Assembly (NCBI RefSeq): GCF_003024195.1
Contig: NZ_KZ679047.1
Location: 332,271 to 396,270 of the forward strand
Direction: 5' to 3'
Length of the DNA: 64,000 nucleotides
From: Streptomyces dioscori
GTDB lineage: Bacteria > Actinomycetota > Actinomycetes > Streptomycetales > Streptomycetaceae
Of this stretch, positions 23,506-33,178 are shown piece by piece. The notes beneath the pieces were generated by a model. It did no database searches and was not told the DNA's origin. It worked only from the letters and a program-made list of their open reading frames with translations. The position numbers were made by a program, and so were the translations under genes. Position 1 is the stretch's first letter; each line of letters starts with the position of its first letter.

Positions 23506-24327
23506 ATGATCACCCAGGAGCAGATACCGGCAGTACTGGAACATCCCGTGTACGACGCCGAGGGCAACAAGATCGGGGACGCCAACCACGTCTTCTTCGA
23601 CGATGCGACCGGCCGTCCGGAATGGGTCAGCATCAAGACCGGCTTCTTCGGCACCAGCGAGTCGTTCGTGCCCATCCGGGAAGCGGTCATGGTCGAGGAC
23701 CACCTTGAGGTGCCCTACGCCAAGGGCATGATCAAGGACGCCCCCAACGTCGACGTCGACAGCGGCGGCCACCTGTCCGAGTCGGAGGAGGTCCGGCTGT
23801 ACGAGCACTACGGCATCGCCTGGGACGACGCGTGGCAGCAGGCGAACCAGCCCGGCGGAGGTGGCTGGGCGCACTCCGGCACCGCCGGGACGACCGCGGC
23901 CACCGGCACCGCGGACATGAACATGGCCACGTCCGAGGACGAGGCGATGACCCGGTCCGAGGAGCACATGCACGTCGGCGCCGAACGCTACGAGACGGGG
24001 CGGGCGCGACTGCGCAAGTACGTGGTGACGGAGGAGGTCCAGCAGACGGTGCCCCTGCGCCACGAGGAGGTACGCGTCGTACGCGAGCCGATCACGGACG
24101 CGAACGTGGGCGACGCCCTGTCGGGCGCGGAGATCTCCGAGGCCGAGCACGAGGTCACACTGCACGCCGAACGCCCGGTCGTGGAGACCGAGACGGTTCC
24201 GGTGGAGCGGGTGCGGCTGAGCACCGAGGAGGTCACCGAGGAGGAGACCGTCACGGGCCAGGTCCGCAAGGAGAGGATCGCCACCGACGGCATCGAGGAC
24301 GACGACGAGGGCCGCCCGCGCCGGTAG
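23506..24327 (+). CDS. PRC-barrel and DUF2382 (YsnF/AvaK-like) stress protein
   Basis: 273 aa with AGGAGG about 8 nt before the ATG. Residues 1-90 form a PRC barrel (PVYDAEGNKIGDANHVFFDDATGRPEWVSIKTG, then YAKGMIKDAPNVD). After an Ala/Thr/Gly linker, residues about 160-265 form DUF2382 with acidic amphipathic strands (RLRKYVVTEEVQQTVPLRHEEVRVVREP; HAERPVVETETVPVERVRL). This two-domain form is common in actinomycetes and is associated with stress or sporulation proteins; biochemical role unknown. A strong hairpin follows at 24411. Confidence 0.93.
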   Translation: MITQEQIPAVLEHPVYDAEGNKIGDANHVFFDDATGRPEWVSIKTGFFGTSESFVPIREAVMVEDHLEVPYAKGMIKDAPNVDVDSGGHLSESEEVRLYEHYGIAWDDAWQQANQPGGGGWAHSGTAGTTAATGTADMNMATSEDEAMTRSEEHMHVGAERYETGRARLRKYVVTEEVQQTVPLRHEEVRVVREPITDANVGDALSGAEISEAEHEVTLHAERPVVETETVPVERVRLSTEEVTEEETVTGQVRKERIATDGIEDDDEGRPRR

Positions 24328-24410
24328 TCCGGCACGCGCCACGCCGGAGGTCCATGCGCCCACACCACCCGGCCGTCGGCTGTAGGCCGTTGGCCGGCAG
24401 TCGGTCCGCA

Positions 24411-24450
24411 CCGCAGGTTCGAGCAGCCTCGAAGGGGCTCGAACCTGCGG
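24411..24450. terminator. Hairpin with 14-bp perfect stem downstream of PRC-barrel gene
   Basis: CCGCAGGTTCGAGC (24411-24424) pairs exactly with GCTCGAACCTGCGG (24437-24450) around a 12-nt loop. It lies 84 bp after the stop of the PRC-barrel gene and 35 bp from the minus-strand remnant end, so it could terminate both. Confidence 0.75.
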
Positions 24451-24484
24451 TCGCGTCGGCCGGGGGCGACCGTCGTCACGCGGC

Positions 24485-24613
24485 TCAGCCGACGCGGTGC
24501 ACCAGCTGCGTGGTCGGTTCGTAGCGGGCGCCGACGATCCGCGGCGCCCCCGAGTCCACCCTGGCGGCAAAGATCGGGCTCCACCGCGAGCCGTGAGCGT
24601 AAGAGCCGTATGT
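24485..24613 (-). pseudogene. C-terminal remnant of an unidentified gene
   Basis: About 43 codons read YGSYAHGSRWSPIFAARV, then DSGAPRIVGARYEPTTQLVH, ending RVG and TGA at 24485-24487. The segment has protein-like composition and a natural stop followed by a hairpin, but no start codon or further upstream domain in the same frame. I infer the 3' end of a deleted gene. Which family it came from is not recognised. Confidence 0.35.
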
Positions 24614-24851
24614 TGGCGTCGACCGTCGCGTCGACGCGGGCGTCCCCCTCCTTGCCTCGGTTGGAGTCGATCGCCCCTCTGTTCGGGTCGCTCAATCCTG
24701 AGCAGCTGTTGAGCGGTTGTTGAACCACTCTTGGCGACAGTGGGAGACATCGTCGAGGCGCGCCGGGCGAGCGCGAGCCGCAGAACACGTCGGCCGGCCG
24801 CGCACGGCAGAGTGGTGTCCACCGCATCGAACGGACAGGGAAGTTGAAGTC

Positions 24852-25754
24852 ATGACCGACAAGCTCACCGTCAGTGTCCTGGGCACCGGGATCATGGGGG
24901 CCGCGATGGCCCGTAACCTCGCGCGGGCCGGACACACCGTCCGGGCCTGGAACCGGAGCCGGGACAAGGCCGAACCGCTCGCCGCCGACGGCGCGTACGT
25001 CGCGGGCACGCCCGCCGAGGCGGTGGAGGGCGCCGACGTCGTCCTGACCATGCTGTACGACGGTCCCGCCGCGCTGGACGTGATGCGGCAGGCCTCGCCC
25101 GCCCTGCGCGCGGGCACGCCGTGGATCCAGTCGACGACCGCGGGCATCGACGGCGTCGGGGAGTTGGCCGAGTTCGCCCGCGAGAAGGGCCTGGTCTTCT
25201 ACGACGCGCCCGTGCTCGGCACCCGACAGCCCGCCGAGGCAGGGCAGTTGCTCGTGCTGGCCGCCGGTCCGAGCGACGGCCGCGACACCGTGGCACCGGT
25301 CTTCGACGCGGTCGGCGCCCGTACGGTGTGGACCGGCGAGGACGGGGCGGCGGGCAGCGCCACCCGCCTCAAGCTCGTCGCCAACAGCTGGGTCATCGCA
25401 GCCACCAGCGCGACCGGCGAGACCCTCGCCCTGGCCAAGGCGCTGGGCGTGGATCCGCAGAGCTTCTTCGACGCCATCGCCGGCGGCCCGCTCGACATGG
25501 GGTATCTGCACGCCAAGAGCGCCCTCATCCTGGAGGACCGGTTGTCGCCCGCCGCCTTCGCCGTGTCCACCGCGGGCAAGGACGCCCGTCTCATCGTCGA
25601 GGCCGGTGAGCAGCACGGGGTCCGGCTGGACGTCGCGGCGGCGAGCGCCGAACGCTTCGCCCGCGCCGCCGCGCAGGGCCACGGCGACGAGGACATGGCC
25701 GCGGCCTACTTCGCGAGCTTCGACGAGGGTACGGGGGACTCGACCGCCCGGTAG
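24852..25754 (+). CDS. NAD(P)-dependent beta-hydroxyacid dehydrogenase (3-hydroxyisobutyrate dehydrogenase family)
   Basis: 300 aa. The N-terminal Rossmann motif is VSVLGTGIMGAAMARNLARAGH (GxGxMG), with RNR-like NADP(H) selection in WNRSRDK. The substrate motif is seen in STTAGIDG, the catalytic-lysine region is GSATRLKLVANSWVIAATSATGETLALAKALG (Lys near residue 173), and the C-terminal helices contain GKDARLIVEAG. The family includes 3-hydroxyisobutyrate dehydrogenase, tartronate semialdehyde reductase and imine reductases. The catalytic Lys is present, favouring a hydroxyacid dehydrogenase. ATG 24852; neighbours give no pathway. Confidence 0.92.
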   Translation: MTDKLTVSVLGTGIMGAAMARNLARAGHTVRAWNRSRDKAEPLAADGAYVAGTPAEAVEGADVVLTMLYDGPAALDVMRQASPALRAGTPWIQSTTAGIDGVGELAEFAREKGLVFYDAPVLGTRQPAEAGQLLVLAAGPSDGRDTVAPVFDAVGARTVWTGEDGAAGSATRLKLVANSWVIAATSATGETLALAKALGVDPQSFFDAIAGGPLDMGYLHAKSALILEDRLSPAAFAVSTAGKDARLIVEAGEQHGVRLDVAAASAERFARAAAQGHGDEDMAAAYFASFDEGTGDSTAR

Positions 25755-25791
25755 GAGCACCCGGCAGGACCACGACTCCGGCGGGCGCCGG

Positions 25792-26205
25792 TCAGTCCCG
25801 CGACTCCGGCCCGCCGGTCAACATCCGTCCCAGTACCGCCCGTTGAAGGGGCAGCACCTCGCCGTGCAGGGTGCGCCCCTTCGCCGTGAGGGACACACGG
25901 ACGCCCCGCCGGTCCTCGGGGCACATGCAGCGCTCGACGAGGCCGTCCTTCTCCAGGCGGCCGATCAGCCGGGACAGCGCGCTCTGGCTCAGATGCACCC
26001 GTTCGGCGATCTCCTGGACGCGGTAGGCGTTTCCGCCGTCCACGGACGCGCCCGTGGCCAGCACGTCCAAAACCTCGAAGTCACTTGCCCCCAGGCCGTG
26101 TTGGTGCAGTGCGCGGTCGAGTTCGCACAGGGTGCGCGCATGTACCGCGAGGATGTCGCGCCACCGGTCCACGAGGCCCTGCTCGGCCCTCTCCACAGCC
26201 GCCAT
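25792..26205 (-). CDS. MarR-family transcriptional regulator
   Basis: 137 aa. The winged helix is clear: FEVLDVLATGASVDGGNAYRVQEIAERVHLSQSALSRLIGRLEKDGLVERCMCPEDRRGVRVSLTAKG, residues about 43-110, including the DRRGxxVxLTxxG wing. MarR dimers usually repress stress-response or efflux genes and are released by small phenolics. A Cys pair (ERCMCPED) in the recognition-helix/wing region could make it redox- or metal-responsive; this is inference. It is convergent with the dehydrogenase gene, which it may or may not control. Confidence 0.93.
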   Translation of the reverse strand: MAAVERAEQGLVDRWRDILAVHARTLCELDRALHQHGLGASDFEVLDVLATGASVDGGNAYRVQEIAERVHLSQSALSRLIGRLEKDGLVERCMCPEDRRGVRVSLTAKGRTLHGEVLPLQRAVLGRMLTGGPESRD

Positions 26206-26330
26206 GGCCGCACTTTAGCAAGGCCCCGACACCGGCCCCGGACTCGGACTCACCCCGGGGACCGGCCTCGGCACCGTACGCCCGGCGGGCTCACTTGCCC
26301 CGCCGGACGCACAGCTGTGACACTCCCCGT

Positions 26331-26615
26331 ATGGAACACACCGGGGGGCGGCGGACTCAGTCCGAGCGGGACGCGATCACCGTGGAGATCGGATACGCCC
26401 TGGCCAGCGCCGTGTTCGCCGCGGCCGTGCTGTTCGGGGTGCTGGCCGGTCCCGCACTGCTCTTCGACCTGCCGACCACGGTCGAGAAGGTCCTTCTCAT
26501 CGCCGGGACGGCGCTCGCGGCCGTCCTCTTCTTCCTGCGGGTCATCTCGGTGCTGATGCGTTTCCGGCAGGAGTCTCAGCCCAGCCAGCCCGGTCGGACC
26601 AGCCCCGACTCGTAG
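26331..26615 (+). CDS. Small two-helix membrane protein
   Basis: 94 aa starting MEHTGGRRTQSERDAITVEIGY. Two hydrophobic helices (ALASAVFAAAVLFGVLAGPALLF and VEKVLLIAGTALAAVLFFLRVISVLM) are followed by a basic-polar tail FRQESQPSQPGRTSPDS. Length, the Arg/Glu-rich cytoplasmic N-terminus and the twin helices resemble small DUF-type actinobacterial membrane proteins; not named. Its 3' end overlaps the convergent response regulator by 40 nt. Confidence 0.75.
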   Translation: MEHTGGRRTQSERDAITVEIGYALASAVFAAAVLFGVLAGPALLFDLPTTVEKVLLIAGTALAAVLFFLRVISVLMRFRQESQPSQPGRTSPDS

Positions 26616-27241
26616 GCCAGCACGACCAGTTGGGCGCGGTCACGGGCGCCCAGCTTGACCATGGTGCGGCTGACGTGGGTCTTGGCCGTCAGAGGGCTCA
26701 CCACCAGGCGCCGCGCGATCTCGTCGTTCGACAGCCCGATGCCGACCAGCGCCATCACCTCCCGCTCCCGCTCGGTGAGTTCGCCGAGCGCGTCCGCCGC
26801 GGCCGGCTCCTTCGAGCGGGCCGCGAACTCGGCGATGAGCCGGCGCGTCACCCCCGGCGAGAGGAGCGCGTCGCCCTCGACCACCGCCCTGACGGCACGC
26901 AGGAGTTCCTCCGGTTCGGTGTCCTTGACTAGGAAGCCGGACGCCCCGGAACGGATCGCCTCGAAGACGTACTCGTCGAGTTCGAACGTGGTGAGCATGA
27001 CGACCTTCACGTCCGCCAGGTCCGGCGCGTCCGTGATGTGGCGCGTCGCGGCGAGGCCGTCGAGCACCGGCATACGGATGTCCATCAGGACGACGTCGGG
27101 CCGCAGTTGGCGTACTCCCCGCAGGGCCTGTGCCCCGTCCGCGGCCTCTCCGGCCACCTCGATGTCCGGCTGGGCGTCCAGCAGTGCCTTGAATCCCGCG
27201 CGGACCAATGACTGGTCGTCGGCGAGCAGTACGCGGATCAC
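26576..27241 (-). CDS. NarL/LuxR-type response regulator
   Basis: 221 aa. Receiver domain: VLLADDQSLVRAGFKALL (DD pair), phospho-acceptor in DVVLMDIRMPVLDGL, Thr in VVMLTTFELDEYV, Lys in GFLVKDTEP. The C-terminal LuxR HTH is ELTEREREVMALVGIGLSNDEIARRLVVSPLTAKTHVSRTMVKLGARDRAQLVV. All phosphorylation residues are present. Its start overlaps the kinase stop (ATGA), giving a standard two-component operon. Targets are unknown; no transporter is adjacent. Confidence 0.95.
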   Translation of the reverse strand: MIRVLLADDQSLVRAGFKALLDAQPDIEVAGEAADGAQALRGVRQLRPDVVLMDIRMPVLDGLAATRHITDAPDLADVKVVMLTTFELDEYVFEAIRSGASGFLVKDTEPEELLRAVRAVVEGDALLSPGVTRRLIAEFAARSKEPAAADALGELTEREREVMALVGIGLSNDEIARRLVVSPLTAKTHVSRTMVKLGARDRAQLVVLAYESGLVRPGWLG

Positions 27242-28518
27242 CGGTCCTCCTCGGGGATGCGGGACTTGTTCAGCGGCAGCACGGCAAGCACGCGGAACCC
27301 GCCGTCCTGCCGGGGTCCGGCCTCGATGGTGCCACCGAGCGCCGCCGCGCGCTCCCGCATTCCGGCCAGTCCGTTGCCGCTGCCGCCCGCTTCCTCGCCG
27401 GTCGCCGGACCGTCGTCGTCGATCCGGAGCCGCAGGGCGTCGCCCGTCCGGTCGACCCGTACGCGTGCGCGGCGGGACCCGGAATGCCGTACGACGTTGG
27501 TCAACGCCTCCTGGACGATGCGGAAGGCCGCGAGATCGGCGCCCGGCAGGAGCTTCCCGTTCCCGTCCGGGTTCTCGACGGTGACGGTCAGACCGGCGCC
27601 CGCTGCCTGTTCCACCAATTCGGGGAGCCGGTCGAGGCCGGGCGCCGGAGCGCGGGGCGCGTCCCCGGGCGTGCGGAGCGTGTCGAGCACCTGGCGGACC
27701 TCTCCCAGCGCCTCCTTGCTCGCGGCCTTGATGGTGGTGAGCGCGCTACGTGCCTGCTCCGGATCGGAGTCGAGCAGGGCGAGGCCGACTCCCGCCTGGA
27801 CGTTGATGACCGAGATGCTGTGCGCCAGGACGTCGTGCAGTTCGCGGGCGATCCGCAGCCTCTCCTCGTCGGCGCGCCGCCCGGCCGCCTGCCGGCGTTC
27901 CGCCCGGTCGCGGTCCCACTGCTGCCGGCGGGCGCGGGCCAGCTCGGAGACCGCGAGGATCGCCACGATCCAGGCGGCGATGGCGACCTCCTCGCCCCAT
28001 GACGAGGCCGGGTCGCCCTCCGGTGGCAGCCAGCGGTGGAGCCAGTGCCCCACCAGGAGATGGACCGTCCACAGGGTGCCGAGCGCGGCCCACGCGAGCC
28101 GGCGGTGCCCGGCGACGACCGCGCTGAAGCAGGCGAGCGCGACCGTGAGGAAGACCGGCCCGTACGGATATCCCGCACTGAAGTAGACGAGGGCCGAGGC
28201 CGCGGTGCCGCACATCACCAGTGCCGGGTACCGCTGCCGCCACAGGAGCAGGAGCGCGCCGCCGAGGAGCAGGGTCCGCGCGAGGGCGTCGAGCTGTTCC
28301 CGCCCGGGCTGCGCCTCGGCGGCGAACTTGCTGCCGACCATGACGAACGCGGCGAGGAGCAGCGTCGAACGCCACGGCCACCGCGAGTGGTGGCCGCCGC
28401 CCGCTTCCTCCTCCCCGCGGTGGTTCCACCACGGGGGCCCTTGCCACCGACCCCCCGGTGGGCCGCCGCTCCTGGCCCAGGGGGGTCCGCCGCACCGGCG
28501 TGTGCGCTGCTCTGCCAT
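27238..28518 (-). CDS. NarX-like sensor histidine kinase (HisKA_3)
   Basis: 426 aa. The Gly/Pro/Trp-rich N-terminal tail (GGPPWARSGGPPGG) is unusual. Five or so membrane helices follow (TLLLAAFVMVGSKF; ALARTLLLGGALLLLW; VFLTVALACFSAVVAG; and others). Phospho-acceptor is in ERLRIARELHDVLAHSISVINVQAGVG (His in ELHD), with ATPase boxes FRIVQEALTNVVRHS, RIDDDGP and GNGLAGMRERAAALGG. ATG at 28518. It has no extracytoplasmic sensor domain, so a membrane or intramembrane signal is likely. Paired with the LuxR-type regulator. Confidence 0.94.
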   Translation of the reverse strand: MAEQRTRRCGGPPWARSGGPPGGRWQGPPWWNHRGEEEAGGGHHSRWPWRSTLLLAAFVMVGSKFAAEAQPGREQLDALARTLLLGGALLLLWRQRYPALVMCGTAASALVYFSAGYPYGPVFLTVALACFSAVVAGHRRLAWAALGTLWTVHLLVGHWLHRWLPPEGDPASSWGEEVAIAAWIVAILAVSELARARRQQWDRDRAERRQAAGRRADEERLRIARELHDVLAHSISVINVQAGVGLALLDSDPEQARSALTTIKAASKEALGEVRQVLDTLRTPGDAPRAPAPGLDRLPELVEQAAGAGLTVTVENPDGNGKLLPGADLAAFRIVQEALTNVVRHSGSRRARVRVDRTGDALRLRIDDDGPATGEEAGGSGNGLAGMRERAAALGGTIEAGPRQDGGFRVLAVLPLNKSRIPEEDR

Positions 28519-28722
28519 GCCCGCCACGCTAGACGCCACGGCCGCCGGGGGCGTCCGTCGAGCGTGGTGATCACACGTACTCCCCGCGGAGTACGCGCTC
28601 GGGCCCACACCGACGACCGGTGCCCGTCGATCAGCGACCGGCAGACAGCGACCGGTCGGCGGCCGACCGGTGGACAGCGGTCAGCGGTCGGCAGACAGCG
28701 TCCGGTCAGCGACCGGTCGGCA

Positions 28723-30016
<1,294 letters not shown>

Positions 30017-30154
30017 CTACTCCACGCATCCTACGGCGGCGTCCGGCGAAGACCGCTGTGGGAGGATCGGCAGCGTATGCAGCGCGCACACCCGTTCGCG
30101 CGCACTCGCAGCCGTACCCACTCGTACAACGTCGCACCCACGAGGAGCGTGCCC

Positions 30155-31510
30155 ATGTCGTCGAATCCGGTCGCCGAGACCGTCGTCTCCCTGATGCCCA
30201 GGGCGAAGGCGGAGCTGACCGAGCTGGTGGCCTTCAAATCGGTGGCGGACTTCGACCAGTTCCCGCGCAGCGAGAGCGAGGGCGCCGCGAACTGGGTGGC
30301 CGACGCGCTGCGCGCCGAGGGTTTCCAGGACGTCGCCCTGCTCGACACCCCTGACGGCACCCAGTCGGTGTACGGCTTCCTGCCGGGCCCCGAGGGCTCG
30401 AAGACCGTTCTGCTGTACGCGCACTACGACGTGCAGCCGCCCCTCGACGAGGCCGGCTGGCGGACGCCGCCCTTCGAGCTGACCGAGCGGGACGGCCGCT
30501 GGTACGGGCGCGGGGCCGCCGACTGCAAGGGCGGCCTGATCATGCACCTGCTGGCGCTGCGCGCGCTCAAAGCCAACGGCGGCGTCCCGGTCGGTGTCAA
30601 GGTCATCGCGGAGGGCTCGGAGGAGCAGGGCACGGGCGGTCTGGAGCGGTACGCCGAGGACCACCCCGAGCTGCTGACGGCGGACGCGATCGTCATCGGC
30701 GACTCCGGGAACTTCCGGGTCGGGGTGCCGACGGTCACCACCGCGCTGCGCGGCATGACGCTCGTGCGCGTCCAGGTCGACACCCTCGAAGGCAATCTGC
30801 ACTCCGGCCAGTTCGGCGGCGCGGCCCCCGACGCGCTGAGCGCGCTGATCCGCGCACTCGACTCGCTGCGTGCCGAGGACGGCTCGACCACGGTCGACGG
30901 GCTCGCGGGCGCCTCCTCGTGGGAGGGCCTGCAGTACGACGAGGAGCAGTTCCGCAAGGACGCCAAGGTGCTCGACGGTGTGGAGCTGATCGGCTCCGGC
31001 ACGGTCGCCGACCGCATCTGGGCGCGGCCCGCCGTGACCGTGCTCGGCATCGACGCCCCGCCGGTGGTCGGTGCCACCCCGTCCGTGCAGGCCGGCGCCC
31101 GCGCGCTGGTCAGCCTGCGCGTGCCGGCGGGCGTGGACGCCGCCGAGGCGACCAAGCTGCTCCAAGCCCATCTGGAGACGCACACGCCGTGGGGGGCGCG
31201 GGTGAGCACCGAGCAGATCGGGCAGGGCCAGCCGTTCCGCGCCGACACGACGAGCCCCGCGTACGCGGCGATGGCCGAGGCGATGGGTGTCGCGTACGAC
31301 GGGGCGGAGATGCAGTACGCGGGGCAGGGCGGGTCCATTCCGCTGTGCAACACGCTCGCGTCGCTGTACCCGCGGGCGGAGATCCTGCTGATCGGGCTCA
31401 GCGAGCCGGAGGCGCAGATTCACGCCGTGAACGAGAGCGTGTCGCCCGAGGAGCTGGAGCGGCTCGCCGTGGCGGAGGCGTTGTTCCTCCGGAATTACGC
31501 GGCGGGGTGA
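30155..31510 (+). CDS. M20/M28-family metallopeptidase (dipeptidase, ArgE/DapE/CNDP2-like)
   Basis: 451 aa. ATG at 30155 has GAGGAG 7 nt upstream. Metal ligands follow the M20 pattern: LLYAHYDVQPP (His, catalytic Asp), YGRGAADCKGG (bridging Asp), EGSEEQGTGGLE (catalytic Glu plus Glu), AIVIGDSGN (Asp) and IHAVNESVS near the C-terminus (His). The lid or dimerisation domain is in between (GNLHSGQFGGAAPDAL). It is predicted to be a cytosolic dinuclear zinc dipeptidase or deacylase acting on unmodified peptides. Not in an operon. Confidence 0.93.
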   Translation: MSSNPVAETVVSLMPRAKAELTELVAFKSVADFDQFPRSESEGAANWVADALRAEGFQDVALLDTPDGTQSVYGFLPGPEGSKTVLLYAHYDVQPPLDEAGWRTPPFELTERDGRWYGRGAADCKGGLIMHLLALRALKANGGVPVGVKVIAEGSEEQGTGGLERYAEDHPELLTADAIVIGDSGNFRVGVPTVTTALRGMTLVRVQVDTLEGNLHSGQFGGAAPDALSALIRALDSLRAEDGSTTVDGLAGASSWEGLQYDEEQFRKDAKVLDGVELIGSGTVADRIWARPAVTVLGIDAPPVVGATPSVQAGARALVSLRVPAGVDAAEATKLLQAHLETHTPWGARVSTEQIGQGQPFRADTTSPAYAAMAEAMGVAYDGAEMQYAGQGGSIPLCNTLASLYPRAEILLIGLSEPEAQIHAVNESVSPEELERLAVAEALFLRNYAAG

Positions 31511-31595
31511 AACCGGGGCACGCCGCCTGGTGGGGCGTGCCCCCCGAGCTTCCGGGGGCTGCGCCCCCGGACCCCCCTTCGGCCTGAACGGCCTC

Positions 31596-31761
31596 GTCCT
31601 CAAACGCCGGACGGGCTGAAAAACAAACGGCCGCCGGCCTGAAAGGCACGGACGGACGGGCTGAAAGGCAAACGCCGGACGGCCTGGACAGCCGAGACCG
31701 GACGGGCCGCAAAGCCGACACCGGACGGCCTGGAGAGCGGAGACCGGACGGGCTGGAAAAC
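31596..31761. repeat. Dispersed-repeat copy plus degenerate CCGGACGG array
   Basis: 31596-31621 repeats 26 bp of the left arm of the palindrome at 6181. From there to 31761 the words CCGGACGGGCTG, CGGACGGCCTGGA and ACCGGACGGGCCG recur at irregular intervals of about 19-36 bp. A GC hairpin with complementary CCGGGGGC/GCCCCCGG precedes it at about 31551-31570. It separates the M20 peptidase from the convergent kinase-Nudix gene. Confidence 0.7.
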
Positions 31762-32808
31762 CTACTGCCCCTGCGGTACCCCTGCCTCCAGGTACAGGGC
31801 GGCCCCCCGCTCCCTCGCCCGCAGGGCCCAGCGCAGGCGCTCGTAGCGGACGGGGGGCAGGAGTGTGGCGGCCTCCTCCTCGCTGACGAAGCGCCAGTCG
31901 CGCAGTTCGGGGCCCGGCAGCACCAGTTGCCGGGCCTCGCCGCCGCTCAGCCTGCCGCCGTCGTAGAGGAGGCGCAGGCCGCCGTACGCGGGGGGCGCGG
32001 GGGGTTCCCAGTCGACGACCAGCAGGCGGGGGACGTCGGTGAGCCGGATGCCGGTCTCCTCGGCGACCTCGCGGATGCCCGCGCGCGCGGGTGCCTCGCC
32101 GGATTCGACGACGCCGCCGGGAAACTCCCAGCCGGCCTTGTACGTCGGGTCCACGAGCAGCACCCGGTCCAGCTCGTCGAAGAGGAGCACCCCCGCGGCT
32201 ACGGTCTCCGAGGTCGGTTCGGGGGTCTGCACGATGTCGCAGGCCGGCACGGATCCGCTGTTCACCGCTTCGGCGACGCGCACGGCGGACTCGTACGGGG
32301 TGAGGACTCCGTTGTCGACGGGGTGGGCGTCCGCGGTGAGCCAGCCGGCCAGCGCGGCGCGGTAGGGCTCGATCTGGTCGTACGACCACTGGCGCACCCG
32401 TATCTCCCCGTCGGGGAGGTCCGGCGGGACCTCCCGGCCGGCTATTCGTTCGCGCAGGATCGTTTCCGCCGGGGCGAGAAGCACATGGCGCACCGCGATC
32501 CTGCGGGACGCGAGTCCGCCGAAGATCTCGTCTCGGTAGTCCTGGCGGAGCAGTGTCATGGGGACCACGAGCACGCCCCCGAGTTCGGCGAGCATCGCGG
32601 CCGCCGTGTCGACCACGAGCCGCCGCCAGATCGGCAGATCCTGGAAGTCGCCGACCTCGGCAAGGCGCTTGGCGGGCAGCAGGTGCGCCAGCCCGGTGCC
32701 GATCAGCTCGGGGTCGAAGAGTGTGCTGTTCGGGATCAGGTCGATCAGTTCCCGTGCGGTGGTGGTCTTCCCCGCACCGAACGCACCGTTGATCCAGACG
32801 ACAATCAC
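31762..32808 (-). CDS. P-loop kinase - Nudix hydrolase fusion protein
   Basis: 348 aa from GTG at 32808 (GGAG five nt upstream). Residues 1-180 form an AAA-type nucleotide kinase domain starting IVVWINGAFGAGKTTTARELI (Walker A GAFGAGKTT), with PAETILRERIAGRE and DQIEPYRAALAGWL. Residues about 205-340 form a Nudix domain: AAGVLLFDELDRVLLVDPTYKAGWEFPGGVVESGEAPARAGIREVAEETGI contains the full Nudix box GX5EX7REUXEEXGU. This chloramphenicol-phosphotransferase-like kinase plus Nudix layout is known in actinomycetes; substrate unknown. Sanitising or salvaging a nucleotide is a reasonable inference. Confidence 0.9.
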   Translation of the reverse strand: MIVVWINGAFGAGKTTTARELIDLIPNSTLFDPELIGTGLAHLLPAKRLAEVGDFQDLPIWRRLVVDTAAAMLAELGGVLVVPMTLLRQDYRDEIFGGLASRRIAVRHVLLAPAETILRERIAGREVPPDLPDGEIRVRQWSYDQIEPYRAALAGWLTADAHPVDNGVLTPYESAVRVAEAVNSGSVPACDIVQTPEPTSETVAAGVLLFDELDRVLLVDPTYKAGWEFPGGVVESGEAPARAGIREVAEETGIRLTDVPRLLVVDWEPPAPPAYGGLRLLYDGGRLSGGEARQLVLPGPELRDWRFVSEEEAATLLPPVRYERLRWALRARERGAALYLEAGVPQGQ

Positions 32809-33178
32809 TAGTACTCCAGGGTGGGAAGGCCGCTTGCCAGCGGCGGAGCCGGATTCGCCGGTTCGTCTGGGAGACGTATGGGAAATCAGGGTGTCCACAG
32901 CCCGGCTCCCACCACCTCCTTCTCCCATACGCCCTGAAGATACGCCCCGATCCGCTCCTCCATCGAGACCGTCACCCCGCTGTACGGCCCTTGAGGCCGG
33001 GCCGGGACGGCTCAACCTGATGTTCGAGCACGCGGGAAACACCGTGCGGCCCACGCCCGAGCCGGCCCACGGGATCGCGGCCGGAGGCCGACCTATAGAA
33101 AGGGCATAGGCCTTCCTCAAGGGGGCGAATCTAGGATCCCGCTCAGCGCAGTCGTCAGCTGAAGAGGGGAAACGTCGT
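32809..33178. other. 370-bp divergent intergenic region
   Basis: Between two divergent genes. It contains the short inverted pair CCTAT...ATAGG (33092-33110), and a TAGGAT (about 33132-33137) that could be a -10 element for the Tat-exported protein. No frame has a credible start with coding composition. Confidence 0.4.

Larger units (their letters stand above)
24328..24851. other. 524-bp intergenic region: terminator, gene remnant and promoter
   Basis: From left to right it holds a 14-bp hairpin (24411-24450), a minus-strand coding remnant (24485-24613), and about 240 bp upstream of the dehydrogenase gene. The last part contains AT-richer words such as TTGAGCGGTTGTTGAAC near 24711, which may belong to its promoter. 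No complete gene is seen. Confidence 0.6.

Noticed and set aside
24411..24450. The GGTTCGA-containing hairpin as part of a tRNA gene
   Set aside because: It resembles a T-arm word, but no acceptor, D or anticodon arms of the correct spacing are found; the perfect 14-bp stem fits a terminator.
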